Assembly: GCF_003003255.1 (NCBI RefSeq)
Contig: NZ_PVTD01000006.1
Coordinates: 1 to 64,000 of the forward strand
Source: Aliiruegeria haliotis
Lineage (GTDB): Bacteria > Pseudomonadota > Alphaproteobacteria > Rhodobacterales > Rhodobacteraceae
Direction of reading: 5' to 3'
DNA length: 64,000 bases
The notes beneath the pieces were generated by a model, which saw only the letters and a program-made list of their open reading frames with translations, was not told the origin of the DNA and searched no databases. The position numbers and the translations under genes were made by a program. How positions within the stretch are numbered: position 1 is the first letter of the stretch; every line of letters starts with the position of its first letter. This document shows, one piece after another, positions 1-8,749 of this stretch.

Positions 1-170
1 TCGTCGGCCTTCCCGGCTTCCTTCAGGCGAATGGCCTCTTCGACAGCGATCTCGTCAAAGGGGTTCATCGACATCTTCACATTGGCAAGATCGACACCGC
101 TACCGTCCGCCTTCACGCGGACCTTCACATTGTAGTCGATCACGCGCTTGACCGGTACAAGGACCTTCAT
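1..170 (-). CDS. etfB: Electron transfer flavoprotein subunit beta, N-terminal part
   Basis: The reverse strand from position 170 reads [17 protein letters not shown] and goes on through a conserved [11 protein letters not shown] segment to the window edge, about 56 residues. This is the typical start of the ETF beta subunit, the AMP-binding half of the soluble heterodimer that carries electrons from acyl-CoA and other dehydrogenases to ETF:quinone oxidoreductase. The rest lies outside the window. The neighbouring SDR ends only 58 bases upstream on the same strand, but there is no functional link that I can see. Family assignment is secure from the N-terminus. Confidence 0.9.
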   Translation of the reverse strand, partial: MKVLVPVKRVIDYNVKVRVKADGSGVDLANVKMSMNPFDEIAVEEAIRLKEAGKAD

Positions 171-190
171 CAGCGTGTCTCCATTGGGGT

Positions 191-212
191 CGGCAGGACA
201 GGGGGCCTGCCG
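191..212 (-). terminator. Small hairpin between the SDR and etfB
   Basis: CGGCAGG (191-197) and CCTGCCG (206-212) can form a 7-bp stem with an 8-base loop just after the stop of the SDR gene. There is no U-run, so it is at best a weak or factor-dependent terminator separating the SDR from etfB. Confidence 0.3.
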
Positions 213-228
213 GGGCGAGAGTGGTTGA

Positions 229-984
229 TCAGTTGTGGGCTCCGCCGTCGATCAGGATTGATTGACCGGTCATGAACGACGATTCGTCCGAAGCGAGGTA
301 GACAAAGAGCGGGGCGATCTCGGCGGGCGCGGCCTGCCGCCCCAACGGGACACTGGCGGCAATGGCGTCCTGCTGGGCGGCGGTTCCTCCCAGGTTGGCG
401 ATTGCAGCGGCATTGAAGGCCGTGTCTACCCAACCGGGGCAAAGCGCATTCACACGGATGTTGTCCGGCGCAAGCTCAAGGGCAAGCGCGTTGGTGAATG
501 ACACCACGGCCCCTTTGGAGGCGCAATAGGCCGCCAGTCCGGCCCCGCCCCGCCGTCCGGCATTCGAGGACATGTTGACGATGGCGCCACCTGTCCCAGA
601 GGCGCGAATATGGGGAATCGCATGTTTCGCGCCCAGAAACTGCGCGCGGATGTTGATCGAAAACACCCGGTCCCAGTCGGATGCCTCGAAATCCTCGGTC
701 GGGCCCGCCTTTTGCAAGCCGGCGTTCTGACAGAGAGCGTCGAGGCCTCCAAGCCATTCAACCCCTTCGGCGACCATGTTGGAAATCTGCGCCTCCTCGG
801 TGACGTCGACCTGGATGAACTGGACATTGGGGCCGAGCTCTTCCGCCGTTGCCGCGCCGTCCCGCGCGTTCACATCGCCAATCACCACCCGCGCCCCCTC
901 GGCGACAAACATGCGGGCGGCTTCCTTGCCGATATTCTGGGCGGCCCCGGTAAAAATAACGCGTTTTCCTTCGAGCCGTCCCAT
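229..984 (-). CDS. SDR-family NAD(P)-dependent oxidoreductase
   Basis: A 251-residue classical short-chain dehydrogenase, the usual length for the family. It has a dinucleotide-binding TGAAQNIG segment (residues 12-19), a QNAG motif (86-89), the catalytic Ser near 140, and the Y153-x3-K157 pair in the YCASK motif. The C-terminus ([10 protein letters not shown]) is typical of sugar or polyol SDRs. It probably oxidises a sugar, sugar acid or polyol in the cytoplasm; the substrate is not visible. It is divergent from the LacI regulator across a region holding two operator-like palindromes, so it is probably part of that regulon. A GGAG lies 9-12 bases before the chosen ATG. Confidence 0.85.
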   Translation of the reverse strand: MGRLEGKRVIFTGAAQNIGKEAARMFVAEGARVVIGDVNARDGAATAEELGPNVQFIQVDVTEEAQISNMVAEGVEWLGGLDALCQNAGLQKAGPTEDFEASDWDRVFSINIRAQFLGAKHAIPHIRASGTGGAIVNMSSNAGRRGGAGLAAYCASKGAVVSFTNALALELAPDNIRVNALCPGWVDTAFNAAAIANLGGTAAQQDAIAASVPLGRQAAPAEIAPLFVYLASDESSFMTGQSILIDGGAHN

Positions 985-1065
985 CGTGCTCCATCTCCCA
1001 TCTCAGTTCGGCCCAGGCAAAGGTCGCACCCTGAGCTGCGGCGGTTTCTCATACGACGCTGGATA

Positions 1066-1079
1066 ATAAAACGTTTTAT
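1066..1079. promoter_or_regulatory. LacI-type operator, perfect 14-bp palindrome
   Basis: ATAAAACGTTTTAT is a perfect 14-bp palindrome with the central CG typical of LacI/GalR operators. It lies about 80 bases before the SDR start and on the SDR side of the divergent region. It is the best of a series of similar sites in this window. Confidence 0.7.
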
Positions 1080-1286
1080 CAATTTGTCTACCGCAAATAC
1101 CACCGAGCATTGCGGTGGGGGTGCTGCCGGCCGGTTCTACCTTTGCCAAGGCCGGATTTGGTTGAGAGATATATCCGAACGCGTCATGCTGGGCGTTGGT
1201 ATGTGGCTGATCAGGGGGTGGGGCGCCAAACGACAGGGTTGGCGTTTCGGTTCACTTGCGTATTGTGATTGTTCGACACTAGAATA

Positions 1287-1300
1287 GTAAAATGTTTTAC
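1287..1300. promoter_or_regulatory. Second LacI-type operator before the regulator gene
   Basis: GTAAAATGTTTTAC has 6-bp symmetric arms around a TG centre and resembles the palindrome at 1066-1079. It lies about 120 bases before the LacI-family gene, which suggests autoregulation. The rest of the 985-1420 gap holds no gene that I can see. Confidence 0.6.
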
Positions 1301-1420
1301 CAAATTCCACTATTCCGTGTCGATTGGCCGTGATGGCCGGTTTGAGGGTGGAGTGGAGCCCCCCCTCGAGGAGAGTGGCGGGCTTGAGGGCGTGCCGCGC
1401 GAGCGATGGGGCAAGGGATC

Positions 1421-2440
1421 ATGAAGAAGCGGGTCAGTATCAAGCAAGTTGCAGCGCATGCCGGTGTTTCGGTCGCAACGGTCTCCCTTGTCCTGAATGG
1501 CAAGGGGCGCATCTCCGAGGCGACGAAGAAAGAGGTTCACAAGTCGGTAAAAAAGCTCGGCTTCATTCCCAACAAGAGCGCGTCGCGGTTGAGGTCGGGG
1601 CGGTCTCTCCTGATCGGATTGATCGTCAACGATATCTCGAATCCGTTTTTCGCGGAGCTTTCGGCCGACGTGGAGAGCGAGGCGGCACGCGAAGGTTACC
1701 TGTCGGTCATGGCCAATACTGGCGACGATATTGACAGGCAGAGAAAGGTGATCGAGACGATGATCGGGCAAGGGGTCGCCGGCTTCATCATTTCGGCGGC
1801 CACCGGGTCCGATGCGTCCACGTTCCAGATCATCCGGGACTATGGCATTCCCTACGTCCTGTGCGTTCGGGATGTGCTCGATCACGATGCCGATTTTGTC
1901 GGGTTCGACAACTTCATGGCCGGCGGTATGGCCGGAGCGCACCTTCGCGAACTGGGCCATGAATCCGTGGTATTTGTTGGCGGCGAGCAGGCCAACATCA
2001 ACAGGCGCAATCGTTTGGAGGGCGTTCGCGAAGAACTGTCTCGGCAGGGAACAAAGATCGACGATGCCTGCGTTTTGCCGGGGCCCGCAACGCGTGAGTT
2101 CGGCACGAAGGCCGTGGGGGAGTTGCTGGAGCGCGGGCGCCCCTTCACGGCAGTCGTCTGCTTCAACGACTACGTTGCCATCGGCGCCTACGCTGCGCTC
2201 GTGGAAGGTGGCATGCAGGTCGGACACGATGTCTCTGTCGTGGGATTCGACAATGTTCCCGAGTCAGGCGCCTGGTCTCCTCCGCTCACGACCGTCGAGC
2301 TTTTTCCAAGGGCGCTGGGTGCGCGCGCGGCCAAGGCGCTGCTGGCGCGTATCGGCGAGGAAAGCCTCGCTGCTGAGCGCATTCTCCTGTCTCCCCGGTT
2401 GATCGTCAGAAAATCAACGCGCCCGCCCGGGAGAAGCTGA
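1421..2440 (+). CDS. LacI-family transcriptional regulator
   Basis: A 339-residue LacI/GalR regulator. The N-terminal helix-turn-helix reads VSIKQVAAHAGVSVATVSLV, followed by the hinge (NKSASRLRSGRS) and a periplasmic-binding-protein-like effector domain (LIGLIVNDISNPFF through VVGFDNVPESGAW). Its ligand is presumably a sugar or sugar derivative. Palindromes with the TAAAACGTTTTA theme occur before the SDR, before this gene, before the ABC binding-protein gene and before the TRAP gene, so it is probably the local repressor. The start is uncertain: ATG at 1406 would add five residues, while ATG 1421 gives the usual short leader before the HTH. Confidence 0.9.
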   Translation: MKKRVSIKQVAAHAGVSVATVSLVLNGKGRISEATKKEVHKSVKKLGFIPNKSASRLRSGRSLLIGLIVNDISNPFFAELSADVESEAAREGYLSVMANTGDDIDRQRKVIETMIGQGVAGFIISAATGSDASTFQIIRDYGIPYVLCVRDVLDHDADFVGFDNFMAGGMAGAHLRELGHESVVFVGGEQANINRRNRLEGVREELSRQGTKIDDACVLPGPATREFGTKAVGELLERGRPFTAVVCFNDYVAIGAYAALVEGGMQVGHDVSVVGFDNVPESGAWSPPLTTVELFPRALGARAAKALLARIGEESLAAERILLSPRLIVRKSTRPPGRS

Positions 2441-2830
2441 CACCCTCACCCAGTGTGCCGCGCAACCGTCACTGCGCGGTGATGATCTTGCCCACCCTGC
2501 GCGATTGTTGCGGGGTGTATTGCGTTTAGGGTCAGGCGCATTTCGGCAGTTGATAGATAAAACGTTTGAATCAATGTGTTGATCTGTGGTCGCTGTGCCT
2601 TGCCGGGCTTTGCCCGGGGCCGCGCGCTCCGTGTTCATCATCTACGCGCCGATTCTGGGGTAAGGCGCAGAAAGCGGCCAGAAACGGGACAATATGGCGT
2701 GAAATGTGGCCCAATGAGAAGATTTCCCCACGTTCGGCTGCAGCAAAAAACTCTTGACAGATTGAGGGGTGGTGTAATTAATCGTTTTATCTATCGGGCC
2801 GAGCGCCCATCAGATCAACGGGAGGACAAA
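2441..2830 (+). promoter_or_regulatory. Promoter and operator region of the ABC operon
   Basis: This 390-base gap has no convincing gene. A -35-like TTGACA lies at 2754-2759 with an ATTAAT -10 candidate at 2777-2782 (17-base spacer). A half-symmetric operator-like ATAAAACGTTTGAAT sits around 2556-2570, and a degenerate site with CGTTTTAT (2783-2790) overlaps the expected transcription start. Together they suggest LacI repression of the transporter. A GGGAGG ribosome site precedes ATG 2831. Confidence 0.55.
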
Positions 2831-4093
2831 ATGAAACTGAAGCGGAAATGCGCCGCGTTTCTTGCGGTCAGCGCGGTCGCGCTGTCGTCGGCAACACCGG
2901 TGTTGGCCCAAGGAAAGCTCGACATTATTCACTGGTGGACATCGGGCGGCGAGCTGGCCGGTATCGAGGTGCTTCGCGAGAATATCGAGGCCCAGGGAAT
3001 TGAATGGATCGACGCGGCCTCGGCTGGTGGCGCGGGCACCAATGCGCGCACGCTGTTCCGGACCCGTGTGCAGGCCGGCGATCCGCCCGCCGTCATGCAG
3101 GCGCTCGGCACCGAAGTGAACGAATGGGCCGAGACCGGTATTCTGGGTGACCTTACGGCGCTTGCCGACGAAGAGGGCTGGTACGATCTGGTGCCCGAAC
3201 CGCTGCATCCCTTCATGAACGTTGACGGCAGCACCGTTGCCGTGCCGGCCGTCTGGTCGCAGATCAACTGGGTTTGGGGCAACAAGGCCATCTTCGAGGA
3301 GCATGGCGTAGCGCCGCCGCAGACATGGGACGAACTGGTCGCCGCGGCCAAGGTGTTCAAAGACGCCGGCATCACTCCGATCGCCCATGGCGGTCAACCC
3401 TGGCAGGATACGGCGATCTTCGACGGCATTCTGGTGAGCTTCGACGATCCGGAGTTCTACAAGAAAGTGGCCTTCGAGCAGGATCGCGAAACCCTTGAAG
3501 GTCCGATGTTCCGTGAGGCGATGGAGCGTCTGCGCTGGTACTCCCAGCAGTTGGACGAAGCATCGCCCGGCCGCGAGTGGACACAGGCGCAGGCCATGGT
3601 GCTGAACGGCGAAGCGGCGATGTCCTGGATGGGTGACTGGGCCAAGGGCTGGCGCGTGGCGCAGGGTCAGAAGGCGGGCGAGGATTTCATCTGCTTCCCG
3701 ACGCCGGGCTCGAACGACATGTTCGTCTGGCTGGCCGACTTCTTCTTCTTCCCCAGGATCGAGGGTGAGGCGGACAACGCCGCACAGCAGGCATTTGCCT
3801 CTGCCGTGATGGAGAAGCAGTTCCAGCATGACTTCAGCCTGATCAAGAACGGCCTGCCGGTGCGCACCGACGTCGACAATGCCGAATGGGACGATTGCAC
3901 ACGGGACTCCATTGCCCGTGCCGAACGGGCCAATGAACGCGGCGGCCTCGTTGCCTCGCTCGGCTTCGCCCACTCCGCACGCAGCGATGTGCAGGGTGTG
4001 TTCCGCGACACGTTGTCGGAATTCGTCAACACGCCCGACATGAGCGTGGACGAAGGGATCGAGATCCTGATCGACGGTCTCGACAGCCTCTGA
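2831..4093 (+). CDS. ABC sugar transporter, periplasmic binding protein (CUT1, family 1)
   Basis: A 420-residue extracellular solute-binding protein family 1 member. A cleavable signal peptide ends at about residue 26 (TPVLAQ), and the mature start LDIIHWWTSGGE is typical of sugar-binding proteins of CUT1 transporters. The TWDELVAAAKVFK segment and the NGEAAMSWMGDWA region fit the same family. It captures a mono- or oligosaccharide in the periplasm for the two permeases and ATPase just downstream. ATG 2831 is chosen because GGGAGG precedes it by a good distance and the signal peptide starts there; the frame stays open much further upstream without sense. Substrate unknown. Confidence 0.92.
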   Translation: MKLKRKCAAFLAVSAVALSSATPVLAQGKLDIIHWWTSGGELAGIEVLRENIEAQGIEWIDAASAGGAGTNARTLFRTRVQAGDPPAVMQALGTEVNEWAETGILGDLTALADEEGWYDLVPEPLHPFMNVDGSTVAVPAVWSQINWVWGNKAIFEEHGVAPPQTWDELVAAAKVFKDAGITPIAHGGQPWQDTAIFDGILVSFDDPEFYKKVAFEQDRETLEGPMFREAMERLRWYSQQLDEASPGREWTQAQAMVLNGEAAMSWMGDWAKGWRVAQGQKAGEDFICFPTPGSNDMFVWLADFFFFPRIEGEADNAAQQAFASAVMEKQFQHDFSLIKNGLPVRTDVDNAEWDDCTRDSIARAERANERGGLVASLGFAHSARSDVQGVFRDTLSEFVNTPDMSVDEGIEILIDGLDSL

Positions 4094-4104
4094 GTTCCTC
4101 CCTG

Positions 4105-4126
4105 GCGGCGCCGATCTGGGCGCCGC
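4105..4126 (+). promoter_or_regulatory. Intercistronic hairpin after the binding-protein gene
   Basis: GCGGCGCC (4105-4112) and GGCGCCGC (4119-4126) form a perfect 8-bp GC stem with a 6-base loop, 12 bases after the binding-protein stop and about 75 bases before the first permease. With no U-run it is more likely an mRNA-stabilising or partial-termination element that raises binding protein over permease levels. Confidence 0.5.
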
Positions 4127-4201
4127 TGACATCGTCGGGGCGGCGGTTGCCCGAAAAGCGCGCCGCCACGGCTTTCCGAATTCCGGATACAGATCGCGAT
4201 C

Positions 4202-5149
4202 ATGGCCATCACAGACAACAGCATTCATGTGCCTACCTCGCAGCCGAGAAAGCTGCGCAAGGGGACAACCTGGGTCGGGCGGAACCTGCCGTGGCTGACG
4301 CTGCTGCCGACGGGGATCCTCGGCGCAATCTTCATCTACGGTTTCATCGTGCTCACCATCTATATCTCGATGAGCGCGTCCAAGCTGGTGCCCGACTATA
4401 CGTTCGTCGGCTTCGAGCAATGGGCAAAACTGTGGGGCATGCGCCGGTGGGGCATCGCGGTGAACAACCTCTTTGTGTTCTCGGGGCTGTTTATTCTGTT
4501 CGCGACAACCATCGGGCTGGTTCTTGCAATCCTGCTGGACCAGCGCATCCGCCACGAGGGCGCGATCCGCACGATCATCCTCTACCCGATGGCGCTGTCC
4601 TTCATCGTTACCGGCACGGCATGGAAGTGGATCCTGAACCCCGGGCTGGGCATCGAGTCCCTTCTGCACGACTGGGGGTTCGTCGAGGCGCAGTTCGACT
4701 GGCTGGTACGGCGTGACCGGGCGATTTATACCGTCGTGCTTGCCGCCGTCTGGCAAAGCTCCGGCTTCATCATGGCGATCTTCCTCGCCTCCCTGCGCGG
4801 GATCGACCCGTCAATCATGCAATCGGCGATGATGGACGGCGCGAGCAGCTGGCGCATTTATCGCCGCATCATCATTCCGCAGCTTCGGCCGGCCTTCTTC
4901 ACCGCCGTCGTTATCCTGCTGCACATGGCGATCAAGAGCTATGACCTTGTCATTGCGCTGACCAATGGCGGCCCGGGCACGGCCACAGATCTGCCCTCAA
5001 CCTTCATGTACGACTACGCCTTCGACCGCAGCCGGATCGCGATTGGTGCTGCCAGCGCCACGATGATGCTGTTCACCATCGCGGCGATCATCGTGCCCTA
5101 TCTCTACAGCGAGTTGCGCTCGCACAACCGGAGCCGTGGCCATGCATGA
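4202..5149 (+). CDS. ABC sugar transporter permease 1 (CUT1, MalF-like)
   Basis: A 315-residue inner-membrane permease with about six transmembrane segments, starting after a 35-residue cytoplasmic tail. The EAA-type loop appears as MMDGASSWRIYRRIIIPQLRP at about residues 211-231. The TNGGPGTATDLPSTFMYDYAF segment near the C-terminus is characteristic of MalF/UgpA-type permeases. It pairs with the next permease, which it overlaps by 8 bases. No good ribosome site precedes the ATG, so its translation may depend on readthrough or coupling. Confidence 0.9.
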   Translation: MAITDNSIHVPTSQPRKLRKGTTWVGRNLPWLTLLPTGILGAIFIYGFIVLTIYISMSASKLVPDYTFVGFEQWAKLWGMRRWGIAVNNLFVFSGLFILFATTIGLVLAILLDQRIRHEGAIRTIILYPMALSFIVTGTAWKWILNPGLGIESLLHDWGFVEAQFDWLVRRDRAIYTVVLAAVWQSSGFIMAIFLASLRGIDPSIMQSAMMDGASSWRIYRRIIIPQLRPAFFTAVVILLHMAIKSYDLVIALTNGGPGTATDLPSTFMYDYAFDRSRIAIGAASATMMLFTIAAIIVPYLYSELRSHNRSRGHA

Positions 5150-6023
5150 CATCGTCCTTGGTGAACGCAGCACAACGGATCGCATCCTGCGGGCGCTGGT
5201 CTATGCCATCCTGATCGGCTTCGTGCTGTTCTATCTCGCGCCGCTCTACGTGATGGTCGTCACGTCCGTAAAGAGCCTGGAAGAGATCCTCGCCGGCGGG
5301 CTGTTGAACCTGCCGAAGAAGTTGGATTTCTATGGCTGGGACGAGGCGTGGAACAATGCCTGCGTGGGCACCGAATGCCGTGGCATGGCCCCCTTCATGA
5401 TCAACTCGCTGATTGCCTCGACGCTGGCGACGATCATCCCCACAGCCATCGGTGCGCTCAACGGCTACGCGCTGTCGCTCTGGCGGTTCAAGGGATCGGA
5501 GCTGTTCTTTGGCATGCTTCTGTTCGGGGCCTTCATCCCGTTCCAGATCGTGCTTTTGCCGATGGCCTCCTTCCTCGGCTGGATCGGCTGGTCTTCCTCG
5601 CTGACGGGGCTGACATTCACCTACATCGTCTACGGTCTTCCGTTCACCACGCTCTATTTCCGCAACTTCTTCGTCAGCTTCCCGATCGATCTGGTGAACG
5701 CGGCGAAGATTGACGGGATCGGGTACTTCCGGTTTTTCTGGCGGGTCGCCCTGCCAAGCTCCGTCCCGATCATGATCGTCAGCGTGATCTGGCAATTCAC
5801 CAACACCTGGAACGATTTCCTGTTCGCAAGCACCATGACCAAGCTGGAAAGCGCCACGGTCATGGTGGCCCTCAACAACTTTGTCGAGGTCGCGAACGGG
5901 GTCAAACGCTACAACGTCGATATGGCGGCTGCCATCATCGCCGGTCTTCCAACACTTGTCGTCTATCTGGTCGCGGGGCGGTATTTCCTGCGCGGTCTGA
6001 TGGCAGGCGCAGTCAAGGGCTGA
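5142..6023 (+). CDS. ABC sugar transporter permease 2 (CUT1, MalG-like)
   Basis: A 293-residue permease with six predicted membrane segments and the conserved EAA loop around AAKIDGIGYFRFFWRVALPSS. It forms the membrane channel with permease 1. ATG 5142 is preferred over GTG 5136 because CGGAG lies 8 bases upstream. An unusual insert with two cysteines (ACVGTECRGMAP, near residues 69-80) lies in the first periplasmic loop, as in some glucose/mannose-type CUT1 permeases. It is followed after 3 bases by the ATPase gene. Confidence 0.9.
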   Translation: MHDIVLGERSTTDRILRALVYAILIGFVLFYLAPLYVMVVTSVKSLEEILAGGLLNLPKKLDFYGWDEAWNNACVGTECRGMAPFMINSLIASTLATIIPTAIGALNGYALSLWRFKGSELFFGMLLFGAFIPFQIVLLPMASFLGWIGWSSSLTGLTFTYIVYGLPFTTLYFRNFFVSFPIDLVNAAKIDGIGYFRFFWRVALPSSVPIMIVSVIWQFTNTWNDFLFASTMTKLESATVMVALNNFVEVANGVKRYNVDMAAAIIAGLPTLVVYLVAGRYFLRGLMAGAVKG

Positions 6024-6026
6024 ACA

Positions 6027-7217
6027 ATGGCTACTCTAGAAATCGTCAACGTTCGCAAGAGCTTCGGAGCGGTGGAGGTGCTGAAAGGTGTCGACATCAA
6101 GGCCGAGGATGGCGAGTTCCTCGTTCTTGTCGGGCCATCCGGTTGCGGCAAGTCCACGCTTCTCAACTCGATCGCCGGACTGCAGTCCAATGATTCCGGC
6201 GAGATCCGGATAGATGGAGAGGATGTCAGCAATCTGCACCCGAAGGACCGGGACATCGCAATGGTCTTCCAGACCTACGCGCTCTACCCGAACCTGAGCG
6301 TCTGGGAGAACATCGCCTTTCCGCTGGAGTCCCGGAAGGTCGCCAAGAAGGAGCGCCGCAAGGAGGCCGAGCGCGTCGCGGAATTGTTGCACCTGACAGA
6401 TTATCTCGACCGCAAGCCGCGGCAATTGTCGGGCGGCCAGCGGCAGCGCGTGGCCATGGGGCGGGCGCTGGTGCGCGATCCGCAGGTGTTTCTGTTCGAT
6501 GAGCCGCTGTCCAATCTCGACGCGAAGCTGCGTGTAGTGATGCGCACCGAGATCAAGAAGATGCACCGGACGCTCGGCACGACCATGGTCTACGTCACGC
6601 ACGATCAGATCGAAGCCATGACCCTCGCCACCAAGATCGTCGTTCTGAAAGGCGGTGAGGTGCAGCAGGTCGGCTCGCCCGACGAGGTCTACAACACACC
6701 GGCCAACATGTTCGTGGCGGGCTTCATGGGATCGCCGTCGATGAACTTCCTGGAAGGAACTCTGCGTCAAGCCGGGCAGGAGGCGCGCATGGACATCGTG
6801 CGGCCAGACGGCGGCGTCGTTGCGCTGGTCCTTCCCGTCGGGGAGGCGCTGGCTCAGGAGTTCGACGGTCGCAAGGTGATCATCGGCGTACGTCCCGAAG
6901 CGATGGTGGACGAGGAATCCGAAACCAAGGACGGCACCTACCAGCAGATCGACTGGCCGTTGGAGATCCTGGAACCGACCGGTGCCGACACGATTGCGGT
7001 GCTCCAGTCCAACCTGGAGGGCGGCGAGGAAGAGATGGTGGCCCGGTTCGCGGCCAGAACCTCCGCGCGCCCGGGCGCGATGGTGCAGCTGAACATCGAC
7101 ATAAGCGCGGTCGTGCTGTTCGATCCGGACTCCGAGAAAGCCATCTACCATGCGGCCGCGCCCGAAGAGGCAGGCAAGCTGGTGCATCTCCACCCGGCCC
7201 GCAACACCGCAGGCTGA
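6027..7217 (+). CDS. ABC sugar transporter ATP-binding protein (UgpC/MalK type)
   Basis: A 396-residue ATPase. Walker A is GPSGCGKST (about residues 37-45), the Q-loop is in VFQTYALYPNL, the signature is LSGGQRQRVAMGRAL, Walker B is VFLFDEPLSNLDAK, and the switch His is in YVTHDQIEAMT. A C-terminal TOBE/OB region follows (IIGVRPEAM), as in MalK/UgpC. At 396 residues it is somewhat longer than the usual 350-370, with an extended TOBE part. It powers uptake by the two permeases encoded directly upstream. Confidence 0.93.
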   Translation: MATLEIVNVRKSFGAVEVLKGVDIKAEDGEFLVLVGPSGCGKSTLLNSIAGLQSNDSGEIRIDGEDVSNLHPKDRDIAMVFQTYALYPNLSVWENIAFPLESRKVAKKERRKEAERVAELLHLTDYLDRKPRQLSGGQRQRVAMGRALVRDPQVFLFDEPLSNLDAKLRVVMRTEIKKMHRTLGTTMVYVTHDQIEAMTLATKIVVLKGGEVQQVGSPDEVYNTPANMFVAGFMGSPSMNFLEGTLRQAGQEARMDIVRPDGGVVALVLPVGEALAQEFDGRKVIIGVRPEAMVDEESETKDGTYQQIDWPLEILEPTGADTIAVLQSNLEGGEEEMVARFAARTSARPGAMVQLNIDISAVVLFDPDSEKAIYHAAAPEEAGKLVHLHPARNTAG

Positions 7218-7292
7218 AAGGACTATCGCGAGTTCGTTCCGCGTTTCGACGGGGCGGCAACTTGCCAAGAATAACTCAGGGAAAAGAACCCA

Positions 7293-8459
7293 ATGCTTGA
7301 ACTGCTCAAGGGCATACGCGTCGTAGATTTCAGCCACGTCTGGCAGGGGCCGGTGGCGACGCTGATGCTTGCGGACCTCGGAGCCGATGTCATCAAGGTT
7401 GAGCGTCCCGGTCGGGGGGATTGGTCCCGCGCCTGGGGGCCCTTCGTCAACGGCGTAAGTCTGCCCTTCGCCGCGTTGAACAGGGGAAAGCGGTCCATCG
7501 TGATCGACCTCAAGAGCGATGTGGGGCAGGCGGCACTCGACCGTCTGCTTGAGACGGCGGACGTGATCGTTCACAACTTCCGACCCGGCGTCGACAAGAA
7601 AATGGGTATCGATTTCGAGACTCTTCACAAACGGTTTCCACGTCTCGTTCATGCGTCCGCCTCCGGTTGGGGAGAAAAGGGGGCGGACGCCGAGCGCGGC
7701 CGGGCCGGGCACGCCCAGATGGCCGCTGCGGAAGGCGGGCTTTTCTCGCCAGCCGATGGCGGGCGCCTGCCGGAGCCTCCGACTGTTTCCGTGGATCACC
7801 TTGCCGGAATGGTCCTGTCGAACGCGATCCTTGGCGGGCTCCTCTCCCGGGAGCGGACCGGCAAGGGGGTTCAGGTCTTCACCGATCTGCACAGCGCGGC
7901 CCTGACTGCGCATGTCTGGGCCGGGGGCGAGCACTTGAACAGCGGGTCGCTCGACGATGCCGAAGTCAATCTGACTGTCACCGAGAAAGCGATCCGGCAC
8001 AGCTGGGAGACATCGGACGGCTATATCGAGATTTCACCGGTCTTTACGGACAATCCCTTGCAGTTGATCTGCGGCGGATTGGGCATCGCTGACCTGAGCG
8101 CCGACCCAAGGTTCGCCACGCCTGTCTTGCAACTGGAGAACCAGTCCGAACTGGTCGCGCTGCTGGGGGCTCGGCTCAAGGAGCGGACAACAGCGGAGTG
8201 GCTGGAAGTGCTGGAAGCACATGGCATCCTGTGCGCCCGGATCTTCACCCCGCAAGAGGCGCTTGAAACGCCGCAAGCCAGAGCGAATGGCATGATCGTG
8301 GAGGTCGATGATCCCGTGGCCGGTCGCCTCAGACTGATCGGTTCCGCCGTTCGCAGCACCGCGCCGAAGGCGCCCAGCGGTCCGCCGCCGGCGCAGGGAC
8401 AACACACCGAGGAGGTCCTCTCGGAGATTGGTCTGTCCGTGGCGCAGCCGGCGGAGTGA
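7293..8459 (+). CDS. CaiB/BaiF-like (class III CoA-transferase family) protein
   Basis: A 388-residue protein of the class III CoA-transferase family. The N-terminus (LLKGIRVVDFSHVWQGP, then MLADLGADVIKVERPG) and the DLKSDVGQAALDRLLETADVIVHNFRPGV stretch are diagnostic. The catalytic Asp of characterised members sits in a PxYDxxxQAxSG motif. Here the matching stretch reads RAGHAQMAAAEGG, with Ala at the Asp position, so transferase chemistry is doubtful. It follows the sugar ABC genes after 75 bases and is probably in the same operon. Role unknown; a racemase-like or lyase-like reaction on another substrate is possible. Confidence 0.8.
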   Translation: MLELLKGIRVVDFSHVWQGPVATLMLADLGADVIKVERPGRGDWSRAWGPFVNGVSLPFAALNRGKRSIVIDLKSDVGQAALDRLLETADVIVHNFRPGVDKKMGIDFETLHKRFPRLVHASASGWGEKGADAERGRAGHAQMAAAEGGLFSPADGGRLPEPPTVSVDHLAGMVLSNAILGGLLSRERTGKGVQVFTDLHSAALTAHVWAGGEHLNSGSLDDAEVNLTVTEKAIRHSWETSDGYIEISPVFTDNPLQLICGGLGIADLSADPRFATPVLQLENQSELVALLGARLKERTTAEWLEVLEAHGILCARIFTPQEALETPQARANGMIVEVDDPVAGRLRLIGSAVRSTAPKAPSGPPPAQGQHTEEVLSEIGLSVAQPAE

Positions 8460-8685
8460 AGCGCGCGGCGCGTTCGGGCCAACGGGACAATCCGCAACAG
8501 AACGCCTGCGCACTGTCGGGGTGGTCGATGCGGACCTGTCCGACAGGCCCAAACAGAACACGGAAAGGCGCGTTTTCTGGCGGTGACGCCATGCTCGGGG
8601 CCGCTTTGGCGGGCCACGACGCTGCGGAGCACTACGCCCCGTGATGACGAAATTGACTGTGCCGCACCGGACGCGACCTTTTGGG

Positions 8686-8730
8686 TTGACGGTGCGAGCA
8701 GAGTACACCAATAATCAGGTTAAACGTTTA
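8686..8730 (+). promoter_or_regulatory. Promoter and LacI-type operator of the TRAP operon
   Basis: TTGACG (8686-8691) and AATAAT (8710-8715) are spaced by 18 bases. A perfect 10-bp palindrome TAAACGTTTA (8721-8730) lies just after the -10 element, where a repressor would block initiation. It matches the core of the operators at 1066 and 1287. The remaining bases of the 8460-8749 gap show no gene. Confidence 0.6.
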
Positions 8731-8749
8731 CTCAAAATGGGAGGAAAAC

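Noticed and set aside
2810-4756. A 648-codon open frame on the reverse strand opposite the sugar-binding protein and permease genes
   Set aside because: It mirrors real genes on the other strand, is rich in Arg, His and Gly, and has no recognisable domain or ribosome site.
6036-8000. A 654-codon reverse frame opposite the ABC ATPase and CaiB-like genes
   Set aside because: Shadow frame of GC-rich coding DNA; the forward strand has clear Walker and CaiB motifs.
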